From the NCBI GenBank assembly GCA_035463295.1, contig DATHTK010000014.1, positions 1 through 26,124 on the forward strand: a stretch of DNA of 26,124 nt, in the 5' to 3' direction. Shown in pieces: positions 1 through 6,472 of this stretch. The DNA comes from DATHTK01 sp035463295 (GTDB lineage Bacteria > Actinomycetota > Rubrobacteria > Rubrobacterales > Rubrobacteraceae). Positions within the stretch are counted from its first letter, which is position 1. Each line of letters begins with the position of its first letter. Both the position numbers and the translations under genes were made by a program. The notes beneath the pieces are model-generated. The model worked only from the letters and a program-made list of their open reading frames with translations, did not search any database and had not been told where the DNA came from.

Positions 1-685
1 TCGAGAGGATGTTCTCGGGTGTGTCGTACTGGGCGAGGACGCCGCCCTGCTTGAGGATGGCGATCTTGTCGCCCATCTTTATGGCCTCGTCTATGTCGTG
101 GGTGACGAAGACGATGGTCTTCTTTATCTCCTGCTGGATGCGCAAGAACTCGTCCTGGAGCCTCTCGCGCGTAATCGGGTCGACCGCCCCGAAGGGCTCG
201 TCCATGAGCATGATAGGGGGGTCGGCCGCCATCGCGCGCGCTACGCCGACGCGCTGCTGCTGGCCGCCCGAGAGCTCGGCCGGGTAACGGTCCCGGTAGT
301 CGTTAGGGTCGAGTCCGACCAGGTCCAGGAGCTTGTCGACGCGCTCCCTCGTGCGACGCTTGTCCCAGCCGAGAAGGCCGGGCACGGTGGCGATGTTTTC
401 GGCGATCGTACGGTGGGGGAAGAGGCCTATCTGCTGGATAGCGTAGCCGATCTTGCGCCGCAGCCGGGTGCCGCTCATGGAGGTGTTCGGCTCGCCGTCG
501 ATGAGGATCTCCCCGCTGGTCGGCTCGATAAGCCTGTTGACCATCCTCATCGTCGTCGTCTTGCCGCACCCCGAAGGACCCACCAATACACAGACCTCGC
601 CTTCTGGGACTTCGAAGGAGAGGTCGTTGACCACCGACACGTTCGTGCCGGGGTAGGTCTTGCTGACCTCTCTAAACTCGATCAT
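1..685 (-). CDS. opuCA: Osmoprotectant (quaternary amine) ABC transporter ATP-binding protein, OpuCA/ProV type, partial
   Basis: Reverse-strand translation from the ATG at 683-685 gives 228 residues that run off the left edge. Visible motifs are Walker A GPSGCGKTTT (about residues 38-47), the Q-loop region IGYAIQQIGLFPHRT, the ABC signature LSGGQQQRVGVARA, Walker B IMLMDEPFGAVDP and the switch histidine in VFVTHDIDEA. The stretches following the Q-loop (TIAENIATVPGLLGWDK) and after Walker B (ITRERLQDEF) are typical of glycine betaine/carnitine/choline importers. It would energise uptake of compatible solutes at the inner face of the membrane. A strong ribosome site (CAGGAGAT) lies 3-4 bases upstream of the ATG. 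The C-terminal region, which in this family may carry CBS domains, and the permease genes lie outside the window. The family call is secure; substrate is inferred from the family. Confidence 0.93.
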   Translation of the reverse strand, partial: MIEFREVSKTYPGTNVSVVNDLSFEVPEGEVCVLVGPSGCGKTTTMRMVNRLIEPTSGEILIDGEPNTSMSGTRLRRKIGYAIQQIGLFPHRTIAENIATVPGLLGWDKRRTRERVDKLLDLVGLDPNDYRDRYPAELSGGQQQRVGVARAMAADPPIMLMDEPFGAVDPITRERLQDEFLRIQQEIKKTIVFVTHDIDEAIKMGDKIAILKQGGVLAQYDTPENILS

Positions 686-896
686 TGCATCTCCTGTGGG
701 CCCAGGGATGGTACACCCCTCGATAGTTTCTGCGCACCCTTTCATACACGGCCACGACTACTCCAAACCTTCGGTGAACGGCTCCGGAGAGTATACGGCA
801 TCGCTCGTACGTCTACATCCCTGGATGCATGTTGATGCTCGGTGTCAGGAAAGGCCGGCGCGCATATGCCTCTTCTACATCAAGGCGCAGACCCGA

Positions 897-1172
897 TCAT
901 CTCCTGCCTACGCCGAGTAGCAGGTAGATGATGAAGTACCCCGCCGCCGCAGTGAGGGCGATGACGTAGAAGTTTTCGGCGTACTGCCCGATCTGTCCGG
1001 TGGTGGAGACGGCGTTCAAAAGCACGACCGCCGGCGATTCGAGCAACTCGCCGAGGCTGTATATGGCGTCGGATACGGCATTGACACCCCGGTCTATGCC
1101 CACGTAGACGAGGCCCACGTGGATGAGTATCAGCAGGATCACCAGCGCGAGTATTGTGCGAATGAGCCCCAT
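897..1172 (-). CDS. Small two-helix membrane protein, unknown function
   Basis: This 91-residue protein starts at ATG 1170-1172. A hydrophobic segment spans about residues 4-25 (IRTILALVILLILIHVGLVY) and a second about 68-88 (FYVIALTAAAGYFIIYLLLG). Between them is a polar, probably amphipathic loop, and the C-terminus GVGRR is basic. No catalytic motif is visible. It lies between a second small membrane protein upstream and the OpuCA-type ATPase downstream on the same strand, but about 210 bases separate it from the ATPase, whose own ribosome site is strong, so shared function is not implied. The composition (two clean membrane segments, good codon bias) supports a real gene. I do not recognise the family. 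Confidence 0.65.
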   Translation of the reverse strand: MGLIRTILALVILLILIHVGLVYVGIDRGVNAVSDAIYSLGELLESPAVVLLNAVSTTGQIGQYAENFYVIALTAAAGYFIIYLLLGVGRR

Positions 1173-1268
1173 GCCCTAACCCTTCACCGCGCCGCGTAGC
1201 ATCAGAACCAGATCCTCCCCATGATCTTCGTTCTCTCTATCGTGTCAGTATAACGGCTACCGCGAAGG

Positions 1269-1625
1269 CTACGAGGCGGCCTCGTTGAAGTTCCGGTCGA
1301 CCTCGTTCTCCTTTGTGGTCCTCTCCGATCTCTTGGAGCCCCTCGCGGTTCCCCGGCGGCGATTCATGGTAGGCCTGCCGGAGCTCGTGTCCGCGAAGGC
1401 GAAGACCGCCCCCGCTAGGAGAAAGCAGAGAAGCCCGATGGTGAAGGTCACCACGTCTCTCATCAGCACCCCGCTCGCCGCGGCGACCCCCGGCACCCAC
1501 CAGATGGCGAAGAGTCGGCCCTGTTCACGGTTTTTCGGGTCAGCAGCCATGAACAACCCGAAGACTAGGCCGGCGAGGGACCCGAGGAGCAACAGGAGCC
1601 CGATTGGGATCAGAACGAAGGCCAC
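1269..1625 (-). CDS. Small membrane protein with basic C-terminal tail, unknown function
   Basis: The 118-residue product starts at GTG 1623-1625. Residues 1-27 (VAFVLIPIGLLLLLGSLAGL onward) form one membrane helix, a second hydrophobic stretch covers about 40-55, and a third about 60-78 (VVTFTIGLLCFLLAGAVFAF). The last 40 residues are very basic and charged (RRRGTARGSKRSERTTKEN) and probably cytoplasmic. No Shine-Dalgarno is well placed: a GGGG run touches the start codon. Instead, a promoter-like TTGTCA-18 bp-TAGTAT puts the expected transcription start on the GTG itself, so a leaderless message is likely. No family is recognised. It may share a direction of transcription with the 91-residue membrane protein downstream, but 96 bases separate them. 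Confidence 0.6.
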   Translation of the reverse strand: MAFVLIPIGLLLLLGSLAGLVFGLFMAADPKNREQGRLFAIWWVPGVAAASGVLMRDVVTFTIGLLCFLLAGAVFAFADTSSGRPTMNRRRGTARGSKRSERTTKENEVDRNFNEAAS

Positions 1626-1631
1626 ACCCCT

Positions 1632-1670
1632 ATACTACCCGACCGCGCCGTTGTTTGACAATTTTGACAA
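1632..1670 (-). promoter_or_regulatory. Putative promoter for a leaderless GTG transcript, with tandem ATTGTCAAA
   Basis: Read on the minus strand, TTGTCA (1656-1661) and TAGTAT (1632-1637) are separated by 18 bp, and six bases later comes the GTG start at 1625. A second TTGTCA (1665-1670) sits 9 bp upstream in a direct repeat of ATTGTCAAA. The upstream half also forms a CAATTG-centred dyad. The -35 matches TTGACA at 5 of 6 positions and the -10 at 4 of 6. Leaderless start is inferred from spacing only. Confidence 0.45.
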
Positions 1671-1723
1671 TTGTTCGGGCGTTCGCAGCGCGAACTGATG
1701 TTCCACGCACCGGGGCTGCGGCC

Positions 1724-2116
1724 TCAGCGCCGGCTCATCTCGCGTCGGTAGGCCTTCATGGCGGTGAGGGAGTCCTCCCAGGGACGCGCCGGCGACTCGA
1801 GGCGGTTGCCGTAGAGGCTGAACTTGTGGACGAGTTCGTGCACGGCGGACTCGTCATCGGAGACGCACCTCGGGTGCGCGACGACGAGGACCTCCCAGTC
1901 CTCATCCTCCTTGATGTTGTTAATAGCCTCCTTGAGGGCTGGTTTGTGGTAGAGGAGCGTGCCCGGCGTGTCGAGATCCTCATATGCCGCGACGAGCTCG
2001 AAGCCCTCCCTTGCGGCGTGGGCGTGGATCGCGGAGCGTTGATCTTCGTGAGAGGGCAGATCTCCACCGGAATCGGTCCTGATGTACGATGCCGCCCTCG
2101 TCACGTCGCGCCCCAT
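1724..2116 (-). CDS. Resolvase-like (serine recombinase N-terminal domain) protein, probably catalytically dead
   Basis: The 130-residue product starts at ATG 2114-2116. It follows the serine recombinase catalytic-domain pattern. There is a strand ending YIRTD (family YxRVS), then SHEDQRSAI (family SxxxQ), HAAREGFELVAAYEDLDTPG (family yaxxxGxxvvxxyxDxgxSG), KPALKEAINNIK (family RPaLxxLl) and WEVLVVAHPRCVSDD (family DxlvvxxlDRLSRD). The serine after YxR appears as Asp, unless the adjacent Ser substitutes through a one-residue slip. The second arginine of DRLSR is missing. No HTH or zinc-ribbon DNA-binding domain follows; the C-terminus is a short basic tail. It is therefore likely a regulatory or vestigial relative rather than an active recombinase. 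The ribosome site is weak. The family assignment rests on pattern recognition alone. Confidence 0.6.
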   Translation of the reverse strand: MGRDVTRAASYIRTDSGGDLPSHEDQRSAIHAHAAREGFELVAAYEDLDTPGTLLYHKPALKEAINNIKEDEDWEVLVVAHPRCVSDDESAVHELVHKFSLYGNRLESPARPWEDSLTAMKAYRREMSRR

Positions 2117-2422
2117 GATAGCACGGGGTGCGTCTGGTACATCTAGGCATCGACGGGTGCGTCGGGAGGTGGCGCAGGGCTCGTATGTGCCGTATCTCGA
2201 GATGCGCTCCGAGGTGCCGTTCCCCGGACTGTTCCCGGGAACAAGTCCCCACCGGGTCGGTAAGATGGACTAACGAACCCTGGTTGCGGCAGGTCGTCCC
2301 CGGTATTCGGCCTGTCCATCAAGATATCGGTGTCCCGCCCGAACATACTCTTCGGATCGGCAAGGAGAATGAACTGCCAGAGCTGGGCCAACTCTACGCG
2401 ATCGGTTATGTGTACGAACACG
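2117..2422. other. Intergenic region without a confident gene
   Basis: About 300 bases between the resolvase-like gene and a terminator. Several open frames cross it, including one of 92 codons on the minus strand (2143-2421), but that frame starts inside the terminator T-run and has no ribosome site. Its first 45 residues look weakly protein-like and the rest does not. The only clear structure is a 14-bp perfect palindrome at 2230-2243, listed separately. Confidence 0.5.
2230..2243. promoter_or_regulatory. 14-bp perfect palindrome, possible operator
   Basis: TGTTCCCGGGAACA is a perfect dyad with no spacer. It is preceded by a partial copy (GTTCCCCGGAC). It lies 114 bases upstream of the resolvase-like gene on the minus strand. 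A repressor site is possible but no regulator can be named. Confidence 0.3.
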
Positions 2423-2454
2423 AAAAGACCCGTCCCTAGCAGTGGGGCGGGTCT
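2423..2454 (-). terminator. Intrinsic terminator of the secreted sugar-dehydrogenase gene
   Basis: On the minus strand an 11-bp stem, AGACCCGCCCC pairing with GGGACGGGTCT (one G-T pair), closes a short loop and is followed by a TTTT run. It lies about 70 bases after the stop codon at 2524. A second hairpin (2460-2500, GGTGGCTC pairing with GAGCCACC) lies between the stop codon and this terminator and may stabilise the 3' end. Confidence 0.8.
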
Positions 2455-2523
2455 CTAGCTGGTGGCTCTCGGCTAGCTCAACTCTTTGCTAGGAGCCACC
2501 AACATTAATGTATCAGCGGCCAT

Positions 2524-4839
2524 CTAACCCCCGCCACTCTTGTACGTCGCCGTGTATGTGGTGGGTAACGCGGGGGCGGCGATGTTGTGGGTTTGCGCCC
2601 CGCCATCGGACCAGGAGACGAACTTGTAAGGCTTCTTCCCCAGCTTTTGAGGACTGATAGCGCTCACGGAGTTGCTCGAGCCTACTATTACCGTGCGAGA
2701 GAAGGGGGTCGTTGCCTGGCTGCTACCAACCGCGAGCTTCAGCCCCGTGGGATTGGTCCTGAAGTTCAGCACAACCGTCTGCGGGTCGAGGCGCACTCTC
2801 TCCGTGTCGGTGAGACCGCCCGAGTCTGTGGCCGTCAGCGTGAGCTCCAGGTAGGCGGGGTACTCGTGGTCGGGTGCGACGAACGAACCGCTCGCCACGC
2901 CAGGATAGTCCTGCACCGGGTGCTCGTGGCAGTTGTTGGCCGAGTCGCAGTGGTGCAGTATCAGAGACCAGGAGAGCTTTGAAGCCGTCAGAGTGCCGTC
3001 TTCCTGATCCGCGGCGGAGCCGGAGAAAGAGATTCTGTCCCCCACCTTCCAAGCGGTGGTAGAACCCGGCGCATCTATGGTCACGGTGGGCGGGCTATTG
3101 CCGGCGCTTATAGTGAGAGGTGCGTCCAAGGTGTCGCTGGCCCCGTTGCTGTCGGTAACCCTGAGATCGACCTGGTACGTGCCCGCAGAGTAGGTGTGAC
3201 TAGGATTCGCCAAGGTGGAGTCGTCGTAGGCCCCATCCCCGTCGAGATCCCACGCGTAGGAGAGGGCGTCCCCGTCTGCATCGCTGGAGGTGCTGCCGTC
3301 GAAGTTCACGCTGAGGGGCGCGGGACCGCTAGTGGGGCTCGCCGTGGCGCGCGCCACGGGAGGCTGGTTCGCGGCGGAGTACTGTACGCGGCGGATCGTC
3401 CCGTTGTCGAAGTCAGCGTAGAATAGATCGCCACCCGGCCCTGTCTCCAAGTCGACCGGACCCGCCGCTCCTGCCACGAAGGTGCTGCGTTTGGCCGGGT
3501 CGGGTAGCCCGTTTGTGCCCTTCTCCATCGCCCAGATGCACTTGCGAGAGTAGTCGGTGAAGAAAAGAGCGCCATCGTAATTGTCCGGGTAGTCGCCACC
3601 CTCGTAGAAAGCCATCCCGGCCACCGAAGAACTGCCCGTTCCGCACGCCTCTCCTTCGACTACCCGCGCTCCGTGATTGTAAGCGTAGTAGGGTGCTCTG
3701 ACGGCCGAGGTTCCTGCGGAGTAGAGGTTCTCGCAGATGTTGAGGTTGGCGCTATCGTAGCCTGCCTGCCTTCCCGATCCCTCGTAGCAGGGCCAGCCGA
3801 AATTGTCCACCGTGGAATCGGCGGGTGCAGCTATACGATTGATCTCCTCCCAGGTGTTCCAGCCCACATCCCCCAGCCACACCTCGCTCGTGCCGGGCTT
3901 TATCGTGAAGTGGAAGGGGTTGCGAAGCCCGTAGGCGACGATGCGCCTGGCGTTAGGGTCGGCGTTGCCTACGAGCGGATTGTTCGACAGCGCCGCGCCA
4001 GTTGCTGGGTTCACGCGCAGTATCGCTCCATCGAGCGTGACGGGATCTCCGCTGGTACGTAGGTCCTGACTGCGCAGCGCTCCTCCCTCGGCTGTCGGTG
4101 GCGTCAGGGCTGCCCCCACCCCCCCTGGCGGGTCACCACAGGGGTTTAGCGGGTTGCCGTCCTGGCCGTAGTCGGCGAAGTTGAAGCTAGCCCCGTCCCC
4201 GCCGCTGACGTAGAGGGCACCGTCTGCACCGAAGGCCAGGTCCCCTACCGAGTGCGAGGGGTACTGCTGGCACCAGTCCTCGATCAAGACCTGCTCGTTA
4301 CCGATCATCGTGTTGTTGGTGGTGTCGGCTTGCAGGCGCGAGAGGCGCCCACTTACCACACACCCGTCGGCTGTAGCGCCCGGGGGGGTGGGACATGGGT
4401 CGGAAAGGATGCCCGTCCTGCCCCAGCGCGGCGCCGCGCCACCTATCGCGGCGTCGTGGGTGTAAAGCACGTAGACGTGGGGGTCGGCTGGGAAGTTCGG
4501 GGCCAGGGCGAGCCCGAGCAGACCTCTATCCCAGAAGTTGTAGACGTTGGTACTCAGGTCGGCGAAGGTGGTGGGCGTGGTGTCCGAGAGGTTATCGAAG
4601 ACCTTTATCAGGCCGCTCTTCTCGGCGACAAAGACCCGACCGTCGGTCGAGAACTCGACGTTGGTGGGGTTGGTGAGGCCGCTGACGACGACCTCTTCTT
4701 GGAAGTTAGATGGTAACGTCGATACAGCGTTGGCCGAAACGGGAGCCAACAGTACCAAGACCATGGCAGCCAAGGTCGCAAACAACAACGCCGCCCACGC
4801 CCTGAACAATCGCGGGATTGGTGCCCTTCCCTTCGTCAC
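2524..4839 (-). CDS. Secreted PQQ-dependent sugar (glucose/sorbosone) dehydrogenase-like protein with PKD domain
   Basis: I choose GTG 4837-4839 (771 residues). It has a good ribosome site (GAAGGGAG, about 6 bases upstream), and the 27 upstream codons of the longer frame lie in a terminator hairpin. Residues 1-38 are a signal peptide ending VSANA. Residues about 45-489 form a GSDH-type beta-propeller with GLTNPTNVEFSTDGRVFVAEKSG, GLLGLALAPNFP, HSVGDLAFGADGALYVSGGDG, GAILRVNPATG, AYGLRNPFHF and LGDVGWNTWEEINR. Residues 490-580 are a PKD domain (NFDGSTSSDADGDALSYAWD). From 581, an Ig-like segment contains HHCDSANNCHEHPVQDY, and a C-terminal module follows (FVSWSDGG). It should be exported, may bind PQQ and Ca, and oxidise sugars; the PKD part suggests surface or matrix attachment. 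The substrate is unknown. Expression is probably controlled by the c-di-GMP riboswitch in its leader. Confidence 0.92.
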   Translation of the reverse strand: MTKGRAPIPRLFRAWAALLFATLAAMVLVLLAPVSANAVSTLPSNFQEEVVVSGLTNPTNVEFSTDGRVFVAEKSGLIKVFDNLSDTTPTTFADLSTNVYNFWDRGLLGLALAPNFPADPHVYVLYTHDAAIGGAAPRWGRTGILSDPCPTPPGATADGCVVSGRLSRLQADTTNNTMIGNEQVLIEDWCQQYPSHSVGDLAFGADGALYVSGGDGASFNFADYGQDGNPLNPCGDPPGGVGAALTPPTAEGGALRSQDLRTSGDPVTLDGAILRVNPATGAALSNNPLVGNADPNARRIVAYGLRNPFHFTIKPGTSEVWLGDVGWNTWEEINRIAAPADSTVDNFGWPCYEGSGRQAGYDSANLNICENLYSAGTSAVRAPYYAYNHGARVVEGEACGTGSSSVAGMAFYEGGDYPDNYDGALFFTDYSRKCIWAMEKGTNGLPDPAKRSTFVAGAAGPVDLETGPGGDLFYADFDNGTIRRVQYSAANQPPVARATASPTSGPAPLSVNFDGSTSSDADGDALSYAWDLDGDGAYDDSTLANPSHTYSAGTYQVDLRVTDSNGASDTLDAPLTISAGNSPPTVTIDAPGSTTAWKVGDRISFSGSAADQEDGTLTASKLSWSLILHHCDSANNCHEHPVQDYPGVASGSFVAPDHEYPAYLELTLTATDSGGLTDTERVRLDPQTVVLNFRTNPTGLKLAVGSSQATTPFSRTVIVGSSNSVSAISPQKLGKKPYKFVSWSDGGAQTHNIAAPALPTTYTATYKSGGG

Positions 4840-4880
4840 CAGGTTCTCCCTTCGCCGAGGACTAGCTACTTGCCTTCCCA

Positions 4881-4977
4881 AAGCAAAACCGGCCACCCAT
4901 GATGCGGTAGCCGGTTGCACTATTGGCTCGTCCCGCCCCCAGTGCCCAAACCCAAGGCGGAGCTCTCAGCCTCTACC
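4881..4977 (-). promoter_or_regulatory. Class II cyclic-di-GMP riboswitch with overlapping intrinsic terminator
   Basis: On the minus strand, P1 is GGTAG (4977-4973) with CTACC (4910-4906). GGGTTTGGGCACT (4953-4941) supplies the pseudoknot strand GGTT and one side of a GCACT/AGTGC helix. CCAATAGTGCAACCG (4926-4912) supplies the other side and the AACC pseudoknot partner. The conserved c-di-GMP-II positions recalled from the Clostridium acetobutylicum structure (A61, A69, A70, G73) are all present in CCAATAGTGCAACCG. The same AACCGGCTACC strand also pairs with GGTGGCCGGTT (4897-4887) to form an 11-bp stem followed by a T-run, an intrinsic terminator. Folding of the aptamer and the terminator is mutually exclusive, so ligand binding should prevent termination (an ON switch). 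The 5' part between P1 and the pseudoknot is less like the consensus. Confidence 0.8.
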
Positions 4978-4980
4978 TGG

Positions 4981-5337
4981 TAACCCTTGTAGCTTTTGCG
5001 GGCACCGTAACATGAACACCTGGGAGGGGCATCCCCCAAATGGGTGATTTCTTGTGTAGCTTGAGAGTTGCTTGCCGCTACAAACGATCCAAGCTTGTGT
5101 CACGAAACCTTAGTTCTTCGTCAAACGTAGAAGCCATTACCGACGCACCCCTTCCGGATATCATCCTCCAAGGCGTCGATGGGTCCCAACGTGCCTCCTT
5201 CGTGGCTAATGCGGTTCCGCTGGCCGGTTCTCGCGCATACTACAATCGGGGCGTGGTGCGGGTTGTCGCAAACCCTACACCAGCATCCACATCCATCGCC
5301 CTTCTGATATTATTGGGGCGCAACATGGCAGGCGCGT
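4981..5337. other. Intergenic region between riboswitch leader and tRNA-Pro
   Basis: No convincing gene is seen; a 106-codon plus-strand frame has unnatural composition and no ribosome site. The region should hold the promoter of the riboswitch-controlled minus-strand gene and that of the tRNA on the plus strand. A TATTAT about 29-24 bases before the tRNA is the best -10 candidate, but no convincing -35 is paired with it. Confidence 0.4.
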
Positions 5338-5411
5338 CGGGACGTGGCGCAGTCTGGTAGCGCACTCGGCTGGGGGCCGAGTGGTCGCCGGTTCAAATCC
5401 GGCCGTCCCGA
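5338..5411 (+). tRNA. tRNA-Pro (anticodon GGG)
   Basis: A 74-nt cloverleaf. The acceptor is CGGGACG pairing with CGTCCCG, with discriminator A. The D-arm is GCGC...GCGC. The anticodon arm CTCGG-CTGGGGG-CCGAG places GGG at positions 34-36. The T-arm is GCCGG-TTCAAAT-CCGGC. CCA is not encoded. A further CGGGACG 11 bases downstream (5422-5428) could pair with the 3' acceptor strand, giving a hairpin after the gene, without a clear T-run. Confidence 0.96.
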
Positions 5412-5454
5412 CTCCTTGCGGCGGGACGCTATTCCTTAGAAAGGCCAGAACGTC

Positions 5455-5574
5455 TTGGACACACTCTATCTCCTACTCGGCATCCTGGGGTTCTTTCTCG
5501 TTATCGCGGTCTTCTTCTTCGGCGGGTATCTACTCCTGGATTTTCTCTGGGGCCGCCGCGGGGGAGACGCCTAG
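5455..5574 (+). CDS. 39-residue single-pass membrane protein, unknown function
   Basis: TTG start at 5455-5457, preceded by AGAAAGG with about 10 bases spacing, and a TAG stop at 5572-5574. The product begins MDTLYLLLGILGFFLVIA, continues with a strongly hydrophobic run (VFFFGGYLLLDFLW) and ends with the basic-to-acidic tail GRRGGDA. It is too short for usual ORF cut-offs, but it fills the space between the tRNA and the next gene. The hydrophobic composition, positive-inside tail and ribosome site favour a real microprotein. No family is recognised, and a chance frame cannot be excluded. Confidence 0.5.
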   Translation: MDTLYLLLGILGFFLVIAVFFFGGYLLLDFLWGRRGGDA

Positions 5575-5622
5575 AGTCGCCCCGGCGATGGGTCCCGCTC
5601 GGACGGACCACGCTGTGAACGC

Positions 5623-6384
5623 TTGATCTCCTCGCTCGACAACCTGCGTCTCGTGGAATCGGGGCGCCTGATCCTGCACGAGGCTCACGACGAGGAGAGG
5701 CTCGAACGTTTGCGCGCCCGCGTCGAGGCCGAGCGCGAGCAGCGCAACCCCGTGATCGTCTCCTCCCATGGCGACAATTACCTGGTTCTCGACGGCGCTC
5801 ACCGCGTCCGCGTGCTCAGGGAGCTCGGCTACCTGCTAGTCCTCGTCCAGCTCGTCGAGCCTCCGGGCCGGGCGGAGAGTTGGGGCCACCTTCTGAGGGG
5901 CGTGGACCCTGAGGCCCTGCGCGCCGTGGCAGAGATCGACCCCTGCGATGAACCCTGCGAGAATCCCCTGGCAGTGACCGAGTTCGGAGGCGGGGGGAAG
6001 GTCTACGTGCGGTCGAGGGAGGAGGGGTTGCCGGGGGAGGTGCAAGCGCTGTGGGGTCTGCAGTCGCTCTATCCCCGCGGCGTGACTGTGAGGCGCGTGG
6101 ACCCAGAGGGACCTTTCGATCCCGCCCGGGGGGAGGCCCTGATCCGGTACCGCCCCTTTACTCCGGCGGAGCTGGTAGAGGTCGTCCGTTCGGGGGCCGT
6201 GCTGCCCGCCGGTATAACCCGCTTCCGCGTTAGCGAGCGCGTCCTCGGCGTCCGCTATCCTTTGGAGAAGATGGAGAACGGCAACCTCTCGGCGCGCAAC
6301 GCCGAGCTCGAGGACTTCGTCCGCGGGCGTTGGGAGGAGCACCGCATCCGCTACTACGGGGAGCCCGTCGTCCTCTTCGAGTAG
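5623..6384 (+). CDS. SbnI/SerK-like ParB-fold protein (possible free L-serine kinase)
   Basis: The 253-residue product starts at TTG 5623-5625; the ribosome site is poor, so the start is uncertain. The N-terminal 75 residues are a ParB/sulfiredoxin-type domain: LILHEAHDEERLERLRARV, RNPVIVSS, YLVLDGAHRVRVLRELG (DGAHR at 57-61). This order matches SbnI, the staphyloferrin B regulator reported to phosphorylate free serine, and the archaeal SerK. SbnI is about the same length, and its key glutamate lies in LHE at position 20; here HE is at 19-20. The rest (residues 76-253) is SbnI-like in size with no motif I can name. No siderophore genes are nearby, so the role is more likely phosphoserine supply or regulation. 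Homology is by recall, not search; a plain ParB-domain regulator is the alternative. Confidence 0.6.
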   Translation: MISSLDNLRLVESGRLILHEAHDEERLERLRARVEAEREQRNPVIVSSHGDNYLVLDGAHRVRVLRELGYLLVLVQLVEPPGRAESWGHLLRGVDPEALRAVAEIDPCDEPCENPLAVTEFGGGGKVYVRSREEGLPGEVQALWGLQSLYPRGVTVRRVDPEGPFDPARGEALIRYRPFTPAELVEVVRSGAVLPAGITRFRVSERVLGVRYPLEKMENGNLSARNAELEDFVRGRWEEHRIRYYGEPVVLFE

Positions 6385-6472
6385 GATCTGGCCGGGGCCT
6401 GGGGGATCGTACCGGCGCGCGGGGGCGTGAGCTGGGCTATGCTACCGGCTCTCGAAGAGACGAGGAGGGGTC

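Noticed and set aside
2143..2421. 92-codon minus-strand frame
   Set aside because: Starts in the T-run of an intrinsic terminator with no ribosome site, and its second half is low-complexity; part may be a gene remnant but it is not supportable.
4978..5060. A second aptamer (c-di-GMP class I or cobalamin) upstream of the class II candidate
   Set aside because: GCAAAAGC and GGGTTACC recall class I motifs but the required GGGCAAACC strand and tetraloop/receptor are missing; no B12 box.
5381..5626. 81-codon plus-strand frame over the end of tRNA-Pro
   Set aside because: Starts inside the tRNA T-arm and runs in the wrong frame over a clearly better membrane microprotein.
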